A stretch of DNA of 64,000 bases from Lachnospiraceae bacterium (lineage in GTDB: Bacteria > Bacillota > Clostridia > Lachnospirales > Lachnospiraceae), in NCBI GenBank assembly GCA_017520425.1, contig JAFXFO010000021.1, positions 1-64,000 on the forward strand, in the 5' to 3' direction. Made by a program: the position numbers and the translations under genes. Shown piece after piece: positions 8,082 through 16,104 of the stretch. Below the pieces are notes generated by a model. The model made no database searches. It had not been told where the DNA came from and saw only the letters and a program-made list of their open reading frames with translations. Numbering within the stretch: position 1 is the first letter of the stretch; every line of letters begins with the position of its first letter.

Positions 8082-9116
8082 ATGATTTCCTTTGAAAGTG
8101 ATTATATAGCGGGAGCCCATGAGAAGGTGCTCCAAAAGCTGATAGAGACCAATTTAGAGCCCTTAAGTGGGTATGGCAGTGATAAGTATACCAAGAGTGC
8201 CTGTGAGAAGATTAAAGCGGCTTGTGCTTGTGAAGAGGCAGAAGTGTATTTGCTGACAGGCGGTACCCAGACCAATGCCCTGATTATTTCTACCATGCTG
8301 GCGGATTATGAAGGGGTGATTGCGGCAGATACCAGTCATGTGGGGTGCCATGAGGCCGGAGCCATCGAGTATACGGGGCACAAGGTATTGCCCCTGCCCA
8401 ACCATCAGGGAAAGCTGGATGCAGGCGAAGTGGAGCAGTATCTGAAGACCTTTTATGCAGACGGAAACCATGAGCATATGGTGTTCCCGGGGATGGTCTA
8501 TATCTCCCATCCTACGGAGTACGGGACATTGTACAGTAAAGAGGAACTGATGGAGCTGGCAAAGGTTTGTAGTGCCTATAAGATTCCTTTGTACATGGAC
8601 GGTGCACGTCTGGGGTATGGTCTTATGAGTCCTGAGACAAATGTGACTTTACCGGATATTGCAAGACTTGTGGATGTGTTCTATATCGGTGGTACCAAGG
8701 TGGGAGCCCTTTGCGGGGAAGCAGCGGTGTTTACGAAGAACAATGTCCCCAGGCATTTTATGACCCTGGTGAAGCAGCATGGAGCACTGTTAGCCAAGGG
8801 CAGACTTTTGGGTGTGCAGTTTGATACCCTGTTTACCGATGATTTGTATTTTAAGATCAGTCAGCATGCCATCAACATGGCGCAGCGGCTGAAAGCCATT
8901 TTACAGGAGGCGGATTGTACCTTTTATCTGGAATCCCCCACCAATCAGCAGTTTGTGGTGATGGAGAATGAACAGTTAAAAGAGTTTGGCAAGGAAGTGG
9001 CTTACAGCTTCTGGGAGAAGTTTGATGAGAGTCATACAGTGATTCGTTTGGCCACCAGCTGGTCCACCAAGGAAGAGGATTTGGAAAGTTTGAGAAAGAT
9101 TTTGGAGAAGATATAA
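8082..9116 (+). CDS. ltaE: Low-specificity L-threonine aldolase (PLP)
   Basis: Cytoplasmic PLP enzyme of 344 residues cleaving threonine (or allo-threonine) to glycine and acetaldehyde. Family signs are the N-terminal FESDYIAGAHEKVLQKL, the TGGTQTNALI nucleotide-like loop around residue 60, MDGARLGYGL with the PLP-contacting aspartate near residue 170, and YIGGTKVGALCGEA, where lysine 206 should hold PLP. The AGGAGG site is well placed. The stop codon overlaps the start of the next gene by one base (TAATG), so the two are translationally coupled. The beta-eliminating lyase family is broad; threonine aldolase is the best fit. Confidence 0.9.
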   Translation: MISFESDYIAGAHEKVLQKLIETNLEPLSGYGSDKYTKSACEKIKAACACEEAEVYLLTGGTQTNALIISTMLADYEGVIAADTSHVGCHEAGAIEYTGHKVLPLPNHQGKLDAGEVEQYLKTFYADGNHEHMVFPGMVYISHPTEYGTLYSKEELMELAKVCSAYKIPLYMDGARLGYGLMSPETNVTLPDIARLVDVFYIGGTKVGALCGEAAVFTKNNVPRHFMTLVKQHGALLAKGRLLGVQFDTLFTDDLYFKISQHAINMAQRLKAILQEADCTFYLESPTNQQFVVMENEQLKEFGKEVAYSFWEKFDESHTVIRLATSWSTKEEDLESLRKILEKI

Positions 9117-9601
9117 TGGCGAAGCAGAAAGAAATCAAAACCAATGCCATGCGTATTCTGGAGACCATGGGGATTCCCTTTGAAACCCATACCTATGAGT
9201 GTGATGAGTTTATCGACGGAATCCAGATTGCGGATATGCTGGGATTGCCCCACGATAAGGTGTTTAAGACCCTGGTGACGGTGGGTGCCAGCAAGAATTA
9301 TTTCGTATTTGTGATACCCATTGCGGAGGAGCTGGATATGAAGAAGGCGGCGCGAAGCGTGGGTGAGAAGAATGTGGCCATGATTCATGTAAAGGATATT
9401 AACCAGGTCACCGGCTATATCCGTGGAGGCTGTACTGCCATCGGTATGAAGAAACAGTATGTAACCAGAGTGGCGGAGGAAGCGATACTTCAGGATACTA
9501 TCATCGTCAGCGGCGGCAAGCTGGGCATGCAGATTGAGCTTAAACCGGATATGCTTTTGCAGGCGGCAGGGGCGGAGTACGCAGACCTGTTGAAGGAGTA
9601 A
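9116..9601 (+). CDS. ybaK: Cys-tRNA(Pro)/Cys-tRNA(Cys) deacylase (YbaK family)
   Basis: A 161-residue trans-editing protein that hydrolyses misacylated Cys-tRNA(Pro). It has the YbaK/ProX fold signatures: FETHTYE at the N terminus, the HDKVFKTLVT segment with the conserved lysine near residue 46, the central VIPIAEELDMKKAARSVGEKNV stretch, and GGCTAIGMKK followed by ISGGK-like VSGGKLGMQIELKP. Length matches the family (about 155-160). It overlaps the ltaE stop by one base and the CxxCxxCC gene follows after 54 bp, suggesting a three-gene transcript. Start ATG at 9116 is the only sensible choice. Confidence 0.93.
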   Translation: MAKQKEIKTNAMRILETMGIPFETHTYECDEFIDGIQIADMLGLPHDKVFKTLVTVGASKNYFVFVIPIAEELDMKKAARSVGEKNVAMIHVKDINQVTGYIRGGCTAIGMKKQYVTRVAEEAILQDTIIVSGGKLGMQIELKPDMLLQAAGAEYADLLKE

Positions 9602-9655
9602 TGACAGGAACGAAAGGTAACCGGAGGGCCGTCCACCCGGAGAAGGAAAAAAAGT

Positions 9656-10318
9656 ATGAAACGAAATGTGGATTTGTCGGAGATATCCGACGGCAAATTT
9701 TATACGGTAAATGATATGGCTAAGCTGGGCTGTCAGGACTGCGCGGGATGTTCGTCCTGTTGCAAAGGTATGGGCAACAGTATCGTACTGGATCCCATGG
9801 ACGTTTACAGAATCAGTGCAAAAACGGGAATGGGCTTTGAAGGCCTTTTACAGGCCCATATAGAGCTGAATGTGGTAGACGGCATCATATTACCAAATTT
9901 GAAGCAAACAGGCCTAAATGAGGCTTGTGCGTTCTTAAATTCCGAGGGACGTTGCAGTATCCACGAGGCCAGACCGGGAATATGCCGGTTATTTCCCTTA
10001 GGAAGGTACTATGAGGACGGAGATTACAAATATTTCCTGCAGATAAATGAGTGTCAGAAGGATAACCGTACCAAGGTAAAAATCAGCAAATGGGTGGATA
10101 CTCCCGAGTATCCCAAGTACAAGGCATACATACTGAAGTGGCATTATTTCCTGAATGAGGTGGAAGAGCTGTTAAAGACCTCCGGGGATGAAGCCTGGAA
10201 TAAGCAATGCTGTATGCTGATTTTGCAGGCTTTTTACATGAAGAAGTATGATGTGACGAGAGATTTTTATGAGCAATTTGAGGAAAGATACCAGGTAGTG
10301 AAGGAAGCGCTGAGCTGA
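9656..10318 (+). CDS. YkgJ-family cysteine-cluster protein
   Basis: A 220-residue member of the YkgJ (UPF0153, zinc/iron-chelating domain) family. The defining cysteines are visible: CQDCAGCSSCCKG near residues 24-37 followed by CAFL...GRCSIHEARPGICRLFP around residues 92-122 and a later NECQK. The family is thought to bind a metal or Fe-S centre, but the biochemical role is unknown. It follows ybaK with a purine-rich ribosome site (GAGAAGGAAAAAA). A shorter relative lies at 15792 inside the TerB/VWA cassette. No transmembrane segment is apparent. Confidence 0.85.
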   Translation: MKRNVDLSEISDGKFYTVNDMAKLGCQDCAGCSSCCKGMGNSIVLDPMDVYRISAKTGMGFEGLLQAHIELNVVDGIILPNLKQTGLNEACAFLNSEGRCSIHEARPGICRLFPLGRYYEDGDYKYFLQINECQKDNRTKVKISKWVDTPEYPKYKAYILKWHYFLNEVEELLKTSGDEAWNKQCCMLILQAFYMKKYDVTRDFYEQFEERYQVVKEALS

Positions 10319-10341
10319 GTTTCTGACGCGGTAAAAGGAGA

Positions 10342-10371
10342 GAGGATGATCGGAAGATTATCCTTTTTTGA
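10342..10371 (+). terminator. Intrinsic terminator after the CxxCxxCC gene
   Basis: AGGATGATC and GATTATCCT flank a short loop and are followed by TTTTTT, about 25 bp after the stop at 10318. Confidence 0.75.
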
Positions 10372-10811
10372 TGGACAAAATATGACATGAAAGTCACAAA
10401 TAAGAAAAAGTAAAAATGTCGTTTTAGAAAGACAACGTAAAATCGGTGGTTTCCAAGGAAAATGACAAGGAAACATGACGAAGTAGTCAGTTTATGTTGA
10501 CCGATTGAGTCTATGAAAACTGAAGCTTTTACCAGAAAACCGGGAGGAGTTTGAGTAAAACGAGGGGGGAATGTTCAAAGGAGAGACGCAATCTGTCTGG
10601 GGTAAACCAATGTATCTATAAGAAATAAAAAGGGGAAAAGGTACCAGATATTTATCAATAAGTGGTACTAAAAGGTTAAATAATAAGATATAGATACAAA
10701 AAGCACTTTAAAACAGGCTAAAGATGATTGTTTTAGAAGAAAAAAGGATACTAAAGAGAGAAAAAAACCAATATAGATACGCGGGTAAGAAAATGAGAAA
10801 TATCCGGTGCA
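10372..10811. other. Long A-rich non-coding gap upstream of the MATE gene
   Basis: No convincing gene is seen in this 440-bp stretch. It contains an inverted repeat AGGTACCA/TGGTACT at about 10638-10671, and three nearly identical 9-bp sites: GTATCTATA at 10612 and its inverse TATAGATAC at 10689 and 10772. These could be operator sites for a regulator of the pump gene. Otherwise the strand is strongly purine-biased and looks unconstrained. Confidence 0.5.
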
Positions 10812-10817
10812 AAACAG

Positions 10818-10846
10818 TTGATTTTGAAGATGGGCGTTGTTATACT
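10818..10846 (+). promoter_or_regulatory. Promoter of the MATE gene
   Basis: TTGATT (10818-10823), a 17-bp spacer and TATACT (10841-10846) form a good sigma-A promoter about 70 bp before the ATG. Confidence 0.75.
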
Positions 10847-10917
10847 TATAAGCGGACTTTCAGGGTCTGCAGGGCTCTGAATATTTTAGATATTTGATAA
10901 GTAAGAAGGTAACGAAC

Positions 10918-12300
10918 ATGGAACAGAAGACGCAGAATCCCCTGGGCACAGCTCCGGTAAGTAAATTAATGGTAAAGTTTGCAATCCCCAGCATCATTGC
11001 TATGCTGGTGGGTGCCTTATATAATATTGTAGACCAGTTTTTCATCGGGCAAAAGGTGGGAACCTTGGGCAATGCAGCCACCAATATTGCATTCCCCCTG
11101 TCAACCTCCTGTATCGCACTGGCACTGTTATTCGGAATCGGCGGTGCCTCCTGCTTTAACCTGGCACTGGGCCGGGGAGAGAAGGAGAAGGCCATCCATT
11201 TTGTAGGCAATGCACTGGTCATGCTGGCAGTCAGCGGTACCTTTTTGTGTCTGATTACCCAGCTGTTTTTGACACCTATGCTGATTGCATTCGGAGCACC
11301 GGATGATGTACTTCCTTATGCTCAGTCCTATGTGCGGATTACCGCCTTTGGTTTCCCTTTTCTTCTGTTGACCACCGGTGGAGGACACCTGATGCGTGCG
11401 GACGGAAGTCCAAGGATGACCATGTTTTGCAACCTGTCGGGAGCAGTGATCAATACAATACTGGATGCCATCTTCGTATTGGGCTTTGAGTGGGGCATGG
11501 AAGGTGCGGCGCTGGCTACCATCATCGGTCAGATTTTCTCCGGTGTGCTGGTCATCCGCTATATGTGCCATTTCAAGACGGCGCCCTTGCAGAAGAAGCA
11601 TTTCAAAGTGCAGATGCAGTATACGGGGCAAATCATGTCCATCGGTATGGCATCCTTCTTCAATCAGCTGGCTATCATGCTGGTGCAGATTGTGTTAAAT
11701 AATTCGCTGAAATATTATGGTGCTTTGTCTGTTTATGGGGAATCTATTCCGCTGGCCTGTGCGGGAATCGTCATGAAGGTAAGCCAGCTGTCCTTTTCTG
11801 TGGTCATCGGTATCGCTCAGGGTACCCAGCCCATCGAAAGCTTCAACTACGGGGCGAAGAACTACAAGCGTGTACGGGAGGCTTACAAATTGGCTTGTAT
11901 GGCGGGAGGAGTGCTGTCCTTGGTGACTTTTGCCGTATTCCAGTTGTTCCCCAGACAGATTTTAGGCTTATTCGGAGACGGCACAGAGGAGTACTTCGTC
12001 TTCGGCGAAAAGTACTTCAGAGTGTTCCTGTTCTTTACTATACTTAACTTTTTACAACCCATCACATCTACCTTCTTCACCTCTATCGGTAAGGCCATCA
12101 AGGGCATCTTCCTGTCCCTGACCAGACAGGTGCTGTTTTTGATTCCGCTGGTGCTCATATTGCCCAGGTTTATGGGAATCGATGGTATCTTATATGCCGG
12201 ACCGATTTCCGATGCAGTGGCAGTACTGGTAGCCGTGGGCATGGTGATGGTAGAGTTTAGGGGAATGAGGAAGCTGGAGAGGGAAGTGGCGGAAAATTAG
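10918..12300 (+). CDS. MATE family multidrug/Na+ efflux protein
   Basis: Polytopic membrane protein of 460 residues, about twelve hydrophobic helices, of the MATE exporter family. The family-typical start is present: NPLGTAPVSKLMVKFAIPSIIAMLVGALYNIVDQFFIGQKVG, along with ARTDGSPR-like MRADGSPRMTM around residue 155 and GIAQGTQPIESFNYGAKNYKRVREA near residue 300. An upstream in-frame TTG at 10894 is possible, but ATG 10918 has AGAAGG at the right distance and begins at the conserved region. A sigma-A promoter lies at 10818 and a terminator follows at 12333. It is probably a single-gene transcript. Substrate unknown. Confidence 0.93.
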   Translation: MEQKTQNPLGTAPVSKLMVKFAIPSIIAMLVGALYNIVDQFFIGQKVGTLGNAATNIAFPLSTSCIALALLFGIGGASCFNLALGRGEKEKAIHFVGNALVMLAVSGTFLCLITQLFLTPMLIAFGAPDDVLPYAQSYVRITAFGFPFLLLTTGGGHLMRADGSPRMTMFCNLSGAVINTILDAIFVLGFEWGMEGAALATIIGQIFSGVLVIRYMCHFKTAPLQKKHFKVQMQYTGQIMSIGMASFFNQLAIMLVQIVLNNSLKYYGALSVYGESIPLACAGIVMKVSQLSFSVVIGIAQGTQPIESFNYGAKNYKRVREAYKLACMAGGVLSLVTFAVFQLFPRQILGLFGDGTEEYFVFGEKYFRVFLFFTILNFLQPITSTFFTSIGKAIKGIFLSLTRQVLFLIPLVLILPRFMGIDGILYAGPISDAVAVLVAVGMVMVEFRGMRKLEREVAEN

Positions 12301-12332
12301 GGATGAAATCTGTCCAAAATATAGTAAAGTAG

Positions 12333-12380
12333 TAGTCCATAATGGGTATGCTGGAAGGATACCTGTTGTGGGCTTTTTTT
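12333..12380 (+). terminator. Intrinsic terminator after the MATE gene
   Basis: AGTCCATAATGGGTAT and ATACCTGTTGTGGGCT form an imperfect 16-bp stem with a nine-base loop, followed by seven T. Confidence 0.85.
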
Positions 12381-12460
12381 AGAAGAGGTGACAAGAAAAA
12401 CAAAACAATTTTACGAATACTCATAAAAATAAAACAAATTGTCTTTCAATAGAAAGTGGA

Positions 12461-12616
12461 ATGTGGTATAATACACATAATTCTATAAAAACGCACGAAT
12501 CGGCAATAGATAAAGGCGTGGGAAAGAATATTTATGTGCAATTTGACGTTGATTTATTAAAAGATAAAGGTTTGAGTAATAAAGTTTATTATATTGACAG
12601 AATGAAGGAGGCCTAA
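12461..12616 (+). CDS. Small ORF or C-terminal gene remnant before the TerB/VWA cassette
   Basis: A 51-codon frame from ATG 12461 to TAA 12614-12616 reads as protein-like sequence ending YVQFDVDLLKDKGLSNKVYYIDRMKEA; the frame stays open upstream to 12392 without an ATG. Its last codons contain the AAGGAGG ribosome site of the next gene. A TATAAT with extended TGG lies at 12464-12472, which would start transcription inside this frame, so it is more likely the 3' remnant of a lost gene than a working one. No family recognised. Confidence 0.4.
   Translation: MWYNTHNSIKTHESAIDKGVGKNIYVQFDVDLLKDKGLSNKVYYIDRMKEA
12464..12472 (+). promoter_or_regulatory. Probable promoter of the TerB/VWA cassette
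   Basis: TGG-TATAAT gives a consensus extended -10 about 145 bp before the first large cassette gene; the -35 region (TTTCAA, 17 bp upstream) is weak, as is usual with an extended -10. Confidence 0.55.
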
Positions 12617-12617
12617 A

Positions 12618-14201
12618 ATGTCACGTAAAAAAAACGATAAACGAGATGATATATTAAATGCAGGAATTGCAGGTGCTTCTTACGAAACGGTACAAAGGTA
12701 TGGTTCTGCAGTAAAGGAACATTTAGTGGCTTATTCGGGAATTGATAGTGAAAAAATAAATTCTACAACAGGAAAAGCGGTTGAGTTACAAAAGAGCTTA
12801 AAAAGTATTAAAACGCAAGGGACGAATGAAGAGTATGCATTCTCAATTAGGCAACAAAAGGCAGGGTGGGCAGCTGAAGTAAAGGATACTGCGAATAGAA
12901 ACGCAGAAAAGATAATAAAGGGAGAGTCTACAAGAAAAATAAGGCATGATGATTTGCCCAATACGCCAGCAAATCATCCATTATATGATCACATTGAAAT
13001 TGATGCTCAAGGTAATATAGTTCAGGGTTCGGGAACACAAATGAAGTTTATAGGAGGAGCGGAAATAGACCCGACAGGCGCTGGAAATGCAGAAAGAGCG
13101 TTGAAAAAACTGCAGTCAAAGGATTTTCAAAAGTATATAGATAATGATGTGAAAATTGAAGTGCCAAAAGATGAATATCAGCAAATGATAGATAAAGCGA
13201 CGGAAGATATTAGTTCGTTGGAAGCACAATTAAAGAAGGTTAAAGCTAGTGGTAATGTCGAAGCAATAGAAAAGTTAGAAAAAAGAATAGAAAACCTAAA
13301 AAAACTCAAGAAGAATCTTCGTCCTAGTTCATTGACACGAAAAGAGGCGCTTGAAGCTGTAGATTCGCCCAAATGGTCTACCACAAAAAGTGTAGCAAAA
13401 GTATCTCATCAAGCAGGACTAAAAACAGCAGGAACGGCTGCTCTTATAGGTGGAAGTGCTTCTTTGATAAGAAATGTTGTAGACATGTGTAAAGGAGAAA
13501 TAGAAGCTGATGAGGCGGCAATGAATGTACTAAAAGACACTGCACAAACGGCAGCTATTGGATATGGTACTGGTTTTGCAGGAAGTGCTATAAAAGGAGC
13601 AATGCAGCATTCTAAGTCACAATACACTCAGGCGCTTGCGAGGACTAATGTTGCGGGCACAATTGTTGCAGTAACAGTGAGTGCTTCAAAAACTTTAAAG
13701 AAGTATTTTGCCGGAGAGATAGATGGAACAGAGTGCCTGGAATCTTTGGGAGAACAGGGAACAGGAATGATTGCCTCGTCAATGTTTGCTGTAATAGGTC
13801 AGGCGGTTATTCCGATACCTATTGTAGGTGGACTTATAGGTGGTATGGTAGGATATGCATTATCTTCAGCAACATATGGTATACTTACTTCTTCACTAAA
13901 AGAAGCGAAGTTGGCGCATGAAGAACGCCTAGCAATAGAAAAGGCTTGTGAAGAACATATTCAAATGATACGAGAGTATCGTACTCAGATGAGTGCAACA
14001 ATAGAAAAGTATTTGTCGGATAAAATGGAAGTGTTTAATGAATCATTTGCTGGGATAAAAGAAGCACTTGAGATTGGGGACGTAGATTTGTTCATTGAGA
14101 GTTCTAATAGTATTATTGATTCCCTAGGAGGAAATAAACCATTTGAATCAATGGATGAATTTAATGAGAAAATGCTAAATGGTGTATCATTTAAACTTTA
14201 A
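12618..14201 (+). CDS. Cassette gene 1: coiled-coil, glycine-zipper protein of unknown function
   Basis: A 527-residue protein I do not recognise as a named family. Residues 1-180 are polar; 190-235 form a clear coiled coil (EDISSLEAQLKKVKAS...); residues 270-290, 345-358 and especially 381-425 are glycine-rich hydrophobic segments (IPIPIVGGLIGGMVGYALSS) that look membrane-inserting or glycine-zipper-like; 430-470 is again helical and charged. There is no signal peptide. It starts with AAGGAGG and opens a run of five same-strand genes with gaps of 13, 12, -4 and 52 bp. Base composition is visibly richer in A+T than the flanking genes, with many ATA and AGA codons, hinting at acquisition. It could be a pore-forming effector, but that is inference. 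Confidence 0.8.
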   Translation: MSRKKNDKRDDILNAGIAGASYETVQRYGSAVKEHLVAYSGIDSEKINSTTGKAVELQKSLKSIKTQGTNEEYAFSIRQQKAGWAAEVKDTANRNAEKIIKGESTRKIRHDDLPNTPANHPLYDHIEIDAQGNIVQGSGTQMKFIGGAEIDPTGAGNAERALKKLQSKDFQKYIDNDVKIEVPKDEYQQMIDKATEDISSLEAQLKKVKASGNVEAIEKLEKRIENLKKLKKNLRPSSLTRKEALEAVDSPKWSTTKSVAKVSHQAGLKTAGTAALIGGSASLIRNVVDMCKGEIEADEAAMNVLKDTAQTAAIGYGTGFAGSAIKGAMQHSKSQYTQALARTNVAGTIVAVTVSASKTLKKYFAGEIDGTECLESLGEQGTGMIASSMFAVIGQAVIPIPIVGGLIGGMVGYALSSATYGILTSSLKEAKLAHEERLAIEKACEEHIQMIREYRTQMSATIEKYLSDKMEVFNESFAGIKEALEIGDVDLFIESSNSIIDSLGGNKPFESMDEFNEKMLNGVSFKL

Positions 14202-14214
14202 GGAGGAAGAAAGT

Positions 14215-14775
14215 ATGGACAGAAGAGGACAAGCAAAGCTTTATTATCTTTACATGATGTCTGATGGGGAAGTTTCTACGAATGAGAAGAAATTATTCAC
14301 CACTATATGTAAAGAGATAGATGTAGATGCTGATGCTAAGAAAGGTATTATTAAGGAATGTGAAAGAATAGCCAAGAGTGAACGACTAAATTGTATGGAA
14401 GTATTATTAAAAAATATAGAAATCAGCTATCCGGGAGAATTATTAAATATTGATTTAAGTAAATATGTTTCAGATAGTGATAAAGCAGCAATAATATGGA
14501 ATTTAGTTAATCTGGGATATGCTGATGCATATTTTACAAATGCTGAAAGAGCAATTGTGGAATTCTTATGTGAGTATTGGGAAATCAACAATTCAGTGTA
14601 TCAAGAAATGATTGATGTTGCTGAGACAATATTATCGCTTGAAAAGCATAGAAAGTGGGTGGAAGAAGAATTGACTGATTCGGAAACAAAGCAGGAAAAG
14701 CTTAAGCAGATTAAGAAAGATATTAAGTATGCACAAGAATCAATAAAGATTACAATTACAGAAATTGGTTTATAG
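14215..14775 (+). CDS. Cassette gene 2: TerB-like helical protein
   Basis: A 186-residue soluble alpha-helical protein. The segment YYLYMMSDGEVSTNEKKLFTTICKEI (residues 8-33) and the second LGYADAYFTNAERAIVEFLCEYW (about 99-121) resemble the two acidic, metal-binding helical repeats of the TerB superfamily (D-G-x-[IV]-x-x-x-E pattern). TerB proteins link tellurite/stress modules to membranes and to VWA (TerY) partners. The chosen ATG 14215 has an AAGGAGG site nine bases upstream; the longer frame beginning at 14179 overlaps gene 1 and lacks a site. The C-terminal 40 residues are a charged coiled coil. Family call is by motif reading and is moderate. Confidence 0.65.
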   Translation: MDRRGQAKLYYLYMMSDGEVSTNEKKLFTTICKEIDVDADAKKGIIKECERIAKSERLNCMEVLLKNIEISYPGELLNIDLSKYVSDSDKAAIIWNLVNLGYADAYFTNAERAIVEFLCEYWEINNSVYQEMIDVAETILSLEKHRKWVEEELTDSETKQEKLKQIKKDIKYAQESIKITITEIGL

Positions 14776-14787
14776 GAGGAGATAATT

Positions 14788-15795
14788 ATGCCGATACCTT
14801 TACTATTTATTGCTGCCGGAGTAGGAACTGGTTTATTAGGAGTAGGAAAAAGTATAAAAGCAGGAATTGATCAGAAGGATGCTAATGAAACCAACAGTGC
14901 AGCTAGAAGTAAAATAGAACATTCTAAAGAGAAGGTAAATATTTGCCGTAAGAACTGTGGAAAGGCAATAGACAACTTAGGACAGAGGAAGATAGCAATT
15001 CTTGACGGAAGTATTAAAGATTTTATTAAAGAATTTGAGATGCTTAATCATGTGGAATTAAGTGAGTCTGTTGGTTTAAATGAACTTCATAAGATGGTAC
15101 TTGATAAAAAGTCCTTTTCTGAATTAAAAGAACTGCAAGGCATGGCGACATCTATGGTAGGTGGTTTGGCTTCCGGAGCTATGGCAGGAGCCCTTACAGC
15201 TTTTGGAGCGTATGGTGCGGCAGGCGCATTGGCAACAGCATCTACCGGGACGGCTATTGCTTCATTGAGTGGAGCAGCAGCAACTAATGCGACACTAGCA
15301 TTTTTCGGTGGTGGTTCGTTGGCTGCTGGTGGTTTAGGCATGGCTGGAGGTACTGCAGTATTAGGCGGTCTTGTTGCAGGTCCGGCGCTGGCAGTTTTAG
15401 GGTTTGTTGTTGGAGCTAAAGCATCTAAGAATTTAGATGAAGCTTATGCTAATTGGGCAAAAGCAAAAGAATTTGAGGAAGAGATGAATGCGGTTGCAGA
15501 TCTCTGTAATGGAATAAGAAGACGCTCAGCTATGTTTAATAGATTTTTGATTCGTCTTCAAACAGTATTTGATCCACTCATTTATGAAATGACTCAGATT
15601 ATTGAGAATAAGGGAACTGATTTTAGAGTATTCTCTGAGGATGAAAAGAAGTGTATTGCATCAGCAATGTCATTGGCTGGCGCAATTAAGGCGATTTTAG
15701 ATACTCCTATTCTTGATGATGAAGGCAATATGACGGAAGAGTCGGGCTTTGTTATTAGTTCGATGCAGAAGAAAGTTGAGGCTATAACTGCATGA
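14788..15795 (+). CDS. Cassette gene 3: glycine-zipper membrane protein
   Basis: A 335-residue protein with an N-terminal hydrophobic helix (PLLFIAAGVGTGLLGVG) and a long alanine/glycine-rich hydrophobic block at about residues 120-212 (GGLASGAMAGALTAFGAYGAAGALATAS...AVLGFVVGA), built from GxxxG repeats typical of glycine-zipper membrane proteins and of colicin- or holin-like hairpins. The flanks (40-110 and 215-260) are helical and charged. It begins with an AGGAGG site 12 bp after gene 2 and overlaps gene 4 by four bases (ATGA). Likely membrane-embedded and partner to gene 1, which has the same kind of segments. Function unknown. Confidence 0.75.
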   Translation: MPIPLLFIAAGVGTGLLGVGKSIKAGIDQKDANETNSAARSKIEHSKEKVNICRKNCGKAIDNLGQRKIAILDGSIKDFIKEFEMLNHVELSESVGLNELHKMVLDKKSFSELKELQGMATSMVGGLASGAMAGALTAFGAYGAAGALATASTGTAIASLSGAAATNATLAFFGGGSLAAGGLGMAGGTAVLGGLVAGPALAVLGFVVGAKASKNLDEAYANWAKAKEFEEEMNAVADLCNGIRRRSAMFNRFLIRLQTVFDPLIYEMTQIIENKGTDFRVFSEDEKKCIASAMSLAGAIKAILDTPILDDEGNMTEESGFVISSMQKKVEAITA

Positions 15796-16052
15796 TATTT
15801 CCTTGTGAAAGATGTGGATTGTGTTGTAAACATATAGAAAAGATACCTGAGCTAAAGGATTTAGATTCAGGAGATGGTAGATGCATCCATCTTCAAGATA
15901 ATAATTTGTGTGCAATATATGAGAGTCGGCCGGATATATGCAGGGTTGATAGGATGTATGAACTGGTATTTGTTAAGCAAATGAGTGAGGATGAATATAT
16001 AAGTATAAACATTGAAGGTTGCAATGCTTTAAAAAGACAATATGTATTATGA
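15792..16052 (+). CDS. Cassette gene 4: mini CxxCxxCC (YkgJ-like) protein
   Basis: An 86-residue protein starting MIFPCERCGLCCKHI, the CxxCxxCC signature of YkgJ-type metal-binding proteins, with the second cysteine set in GRCIHLQDNNLCAIYESRPDICRVDR at residues 29-54 and a late NIEGCNALK. It is essentially the core motif alone, far shorter than the 220-residue relative at 9656. The start overlaps the gene 3 stop by four bases, so it is translationally coupled and an integral part of the cassette. It may carry an Fe-S or zinc centre, perhaps for sensing or for modifying a partner; this is inference. Confidence 0.8.
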   Translation: MIFPCERCGLCCKHIEKIPELKDLDSGDGRCIHLQDNNLCAIYESRPDICRVDRMYELVFVKQMSEDEYISINIEGCNALKRQYVL

Positions 16053-16104
16053 CTAGTGTAAATTGCTTTGTTGGGTAAAATACAAACGAAAAGGAGTAAC
16101 AAAA

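Noticed and set aside
12618-15795. Prophage tail genes (tape measure or holin-like)
   Set aside because: Glycine-zipper and coiled-coil segments look phage-like, but no capsid, terminase or integrase gene is nearby and TerB/VWA partners point elsewhere.
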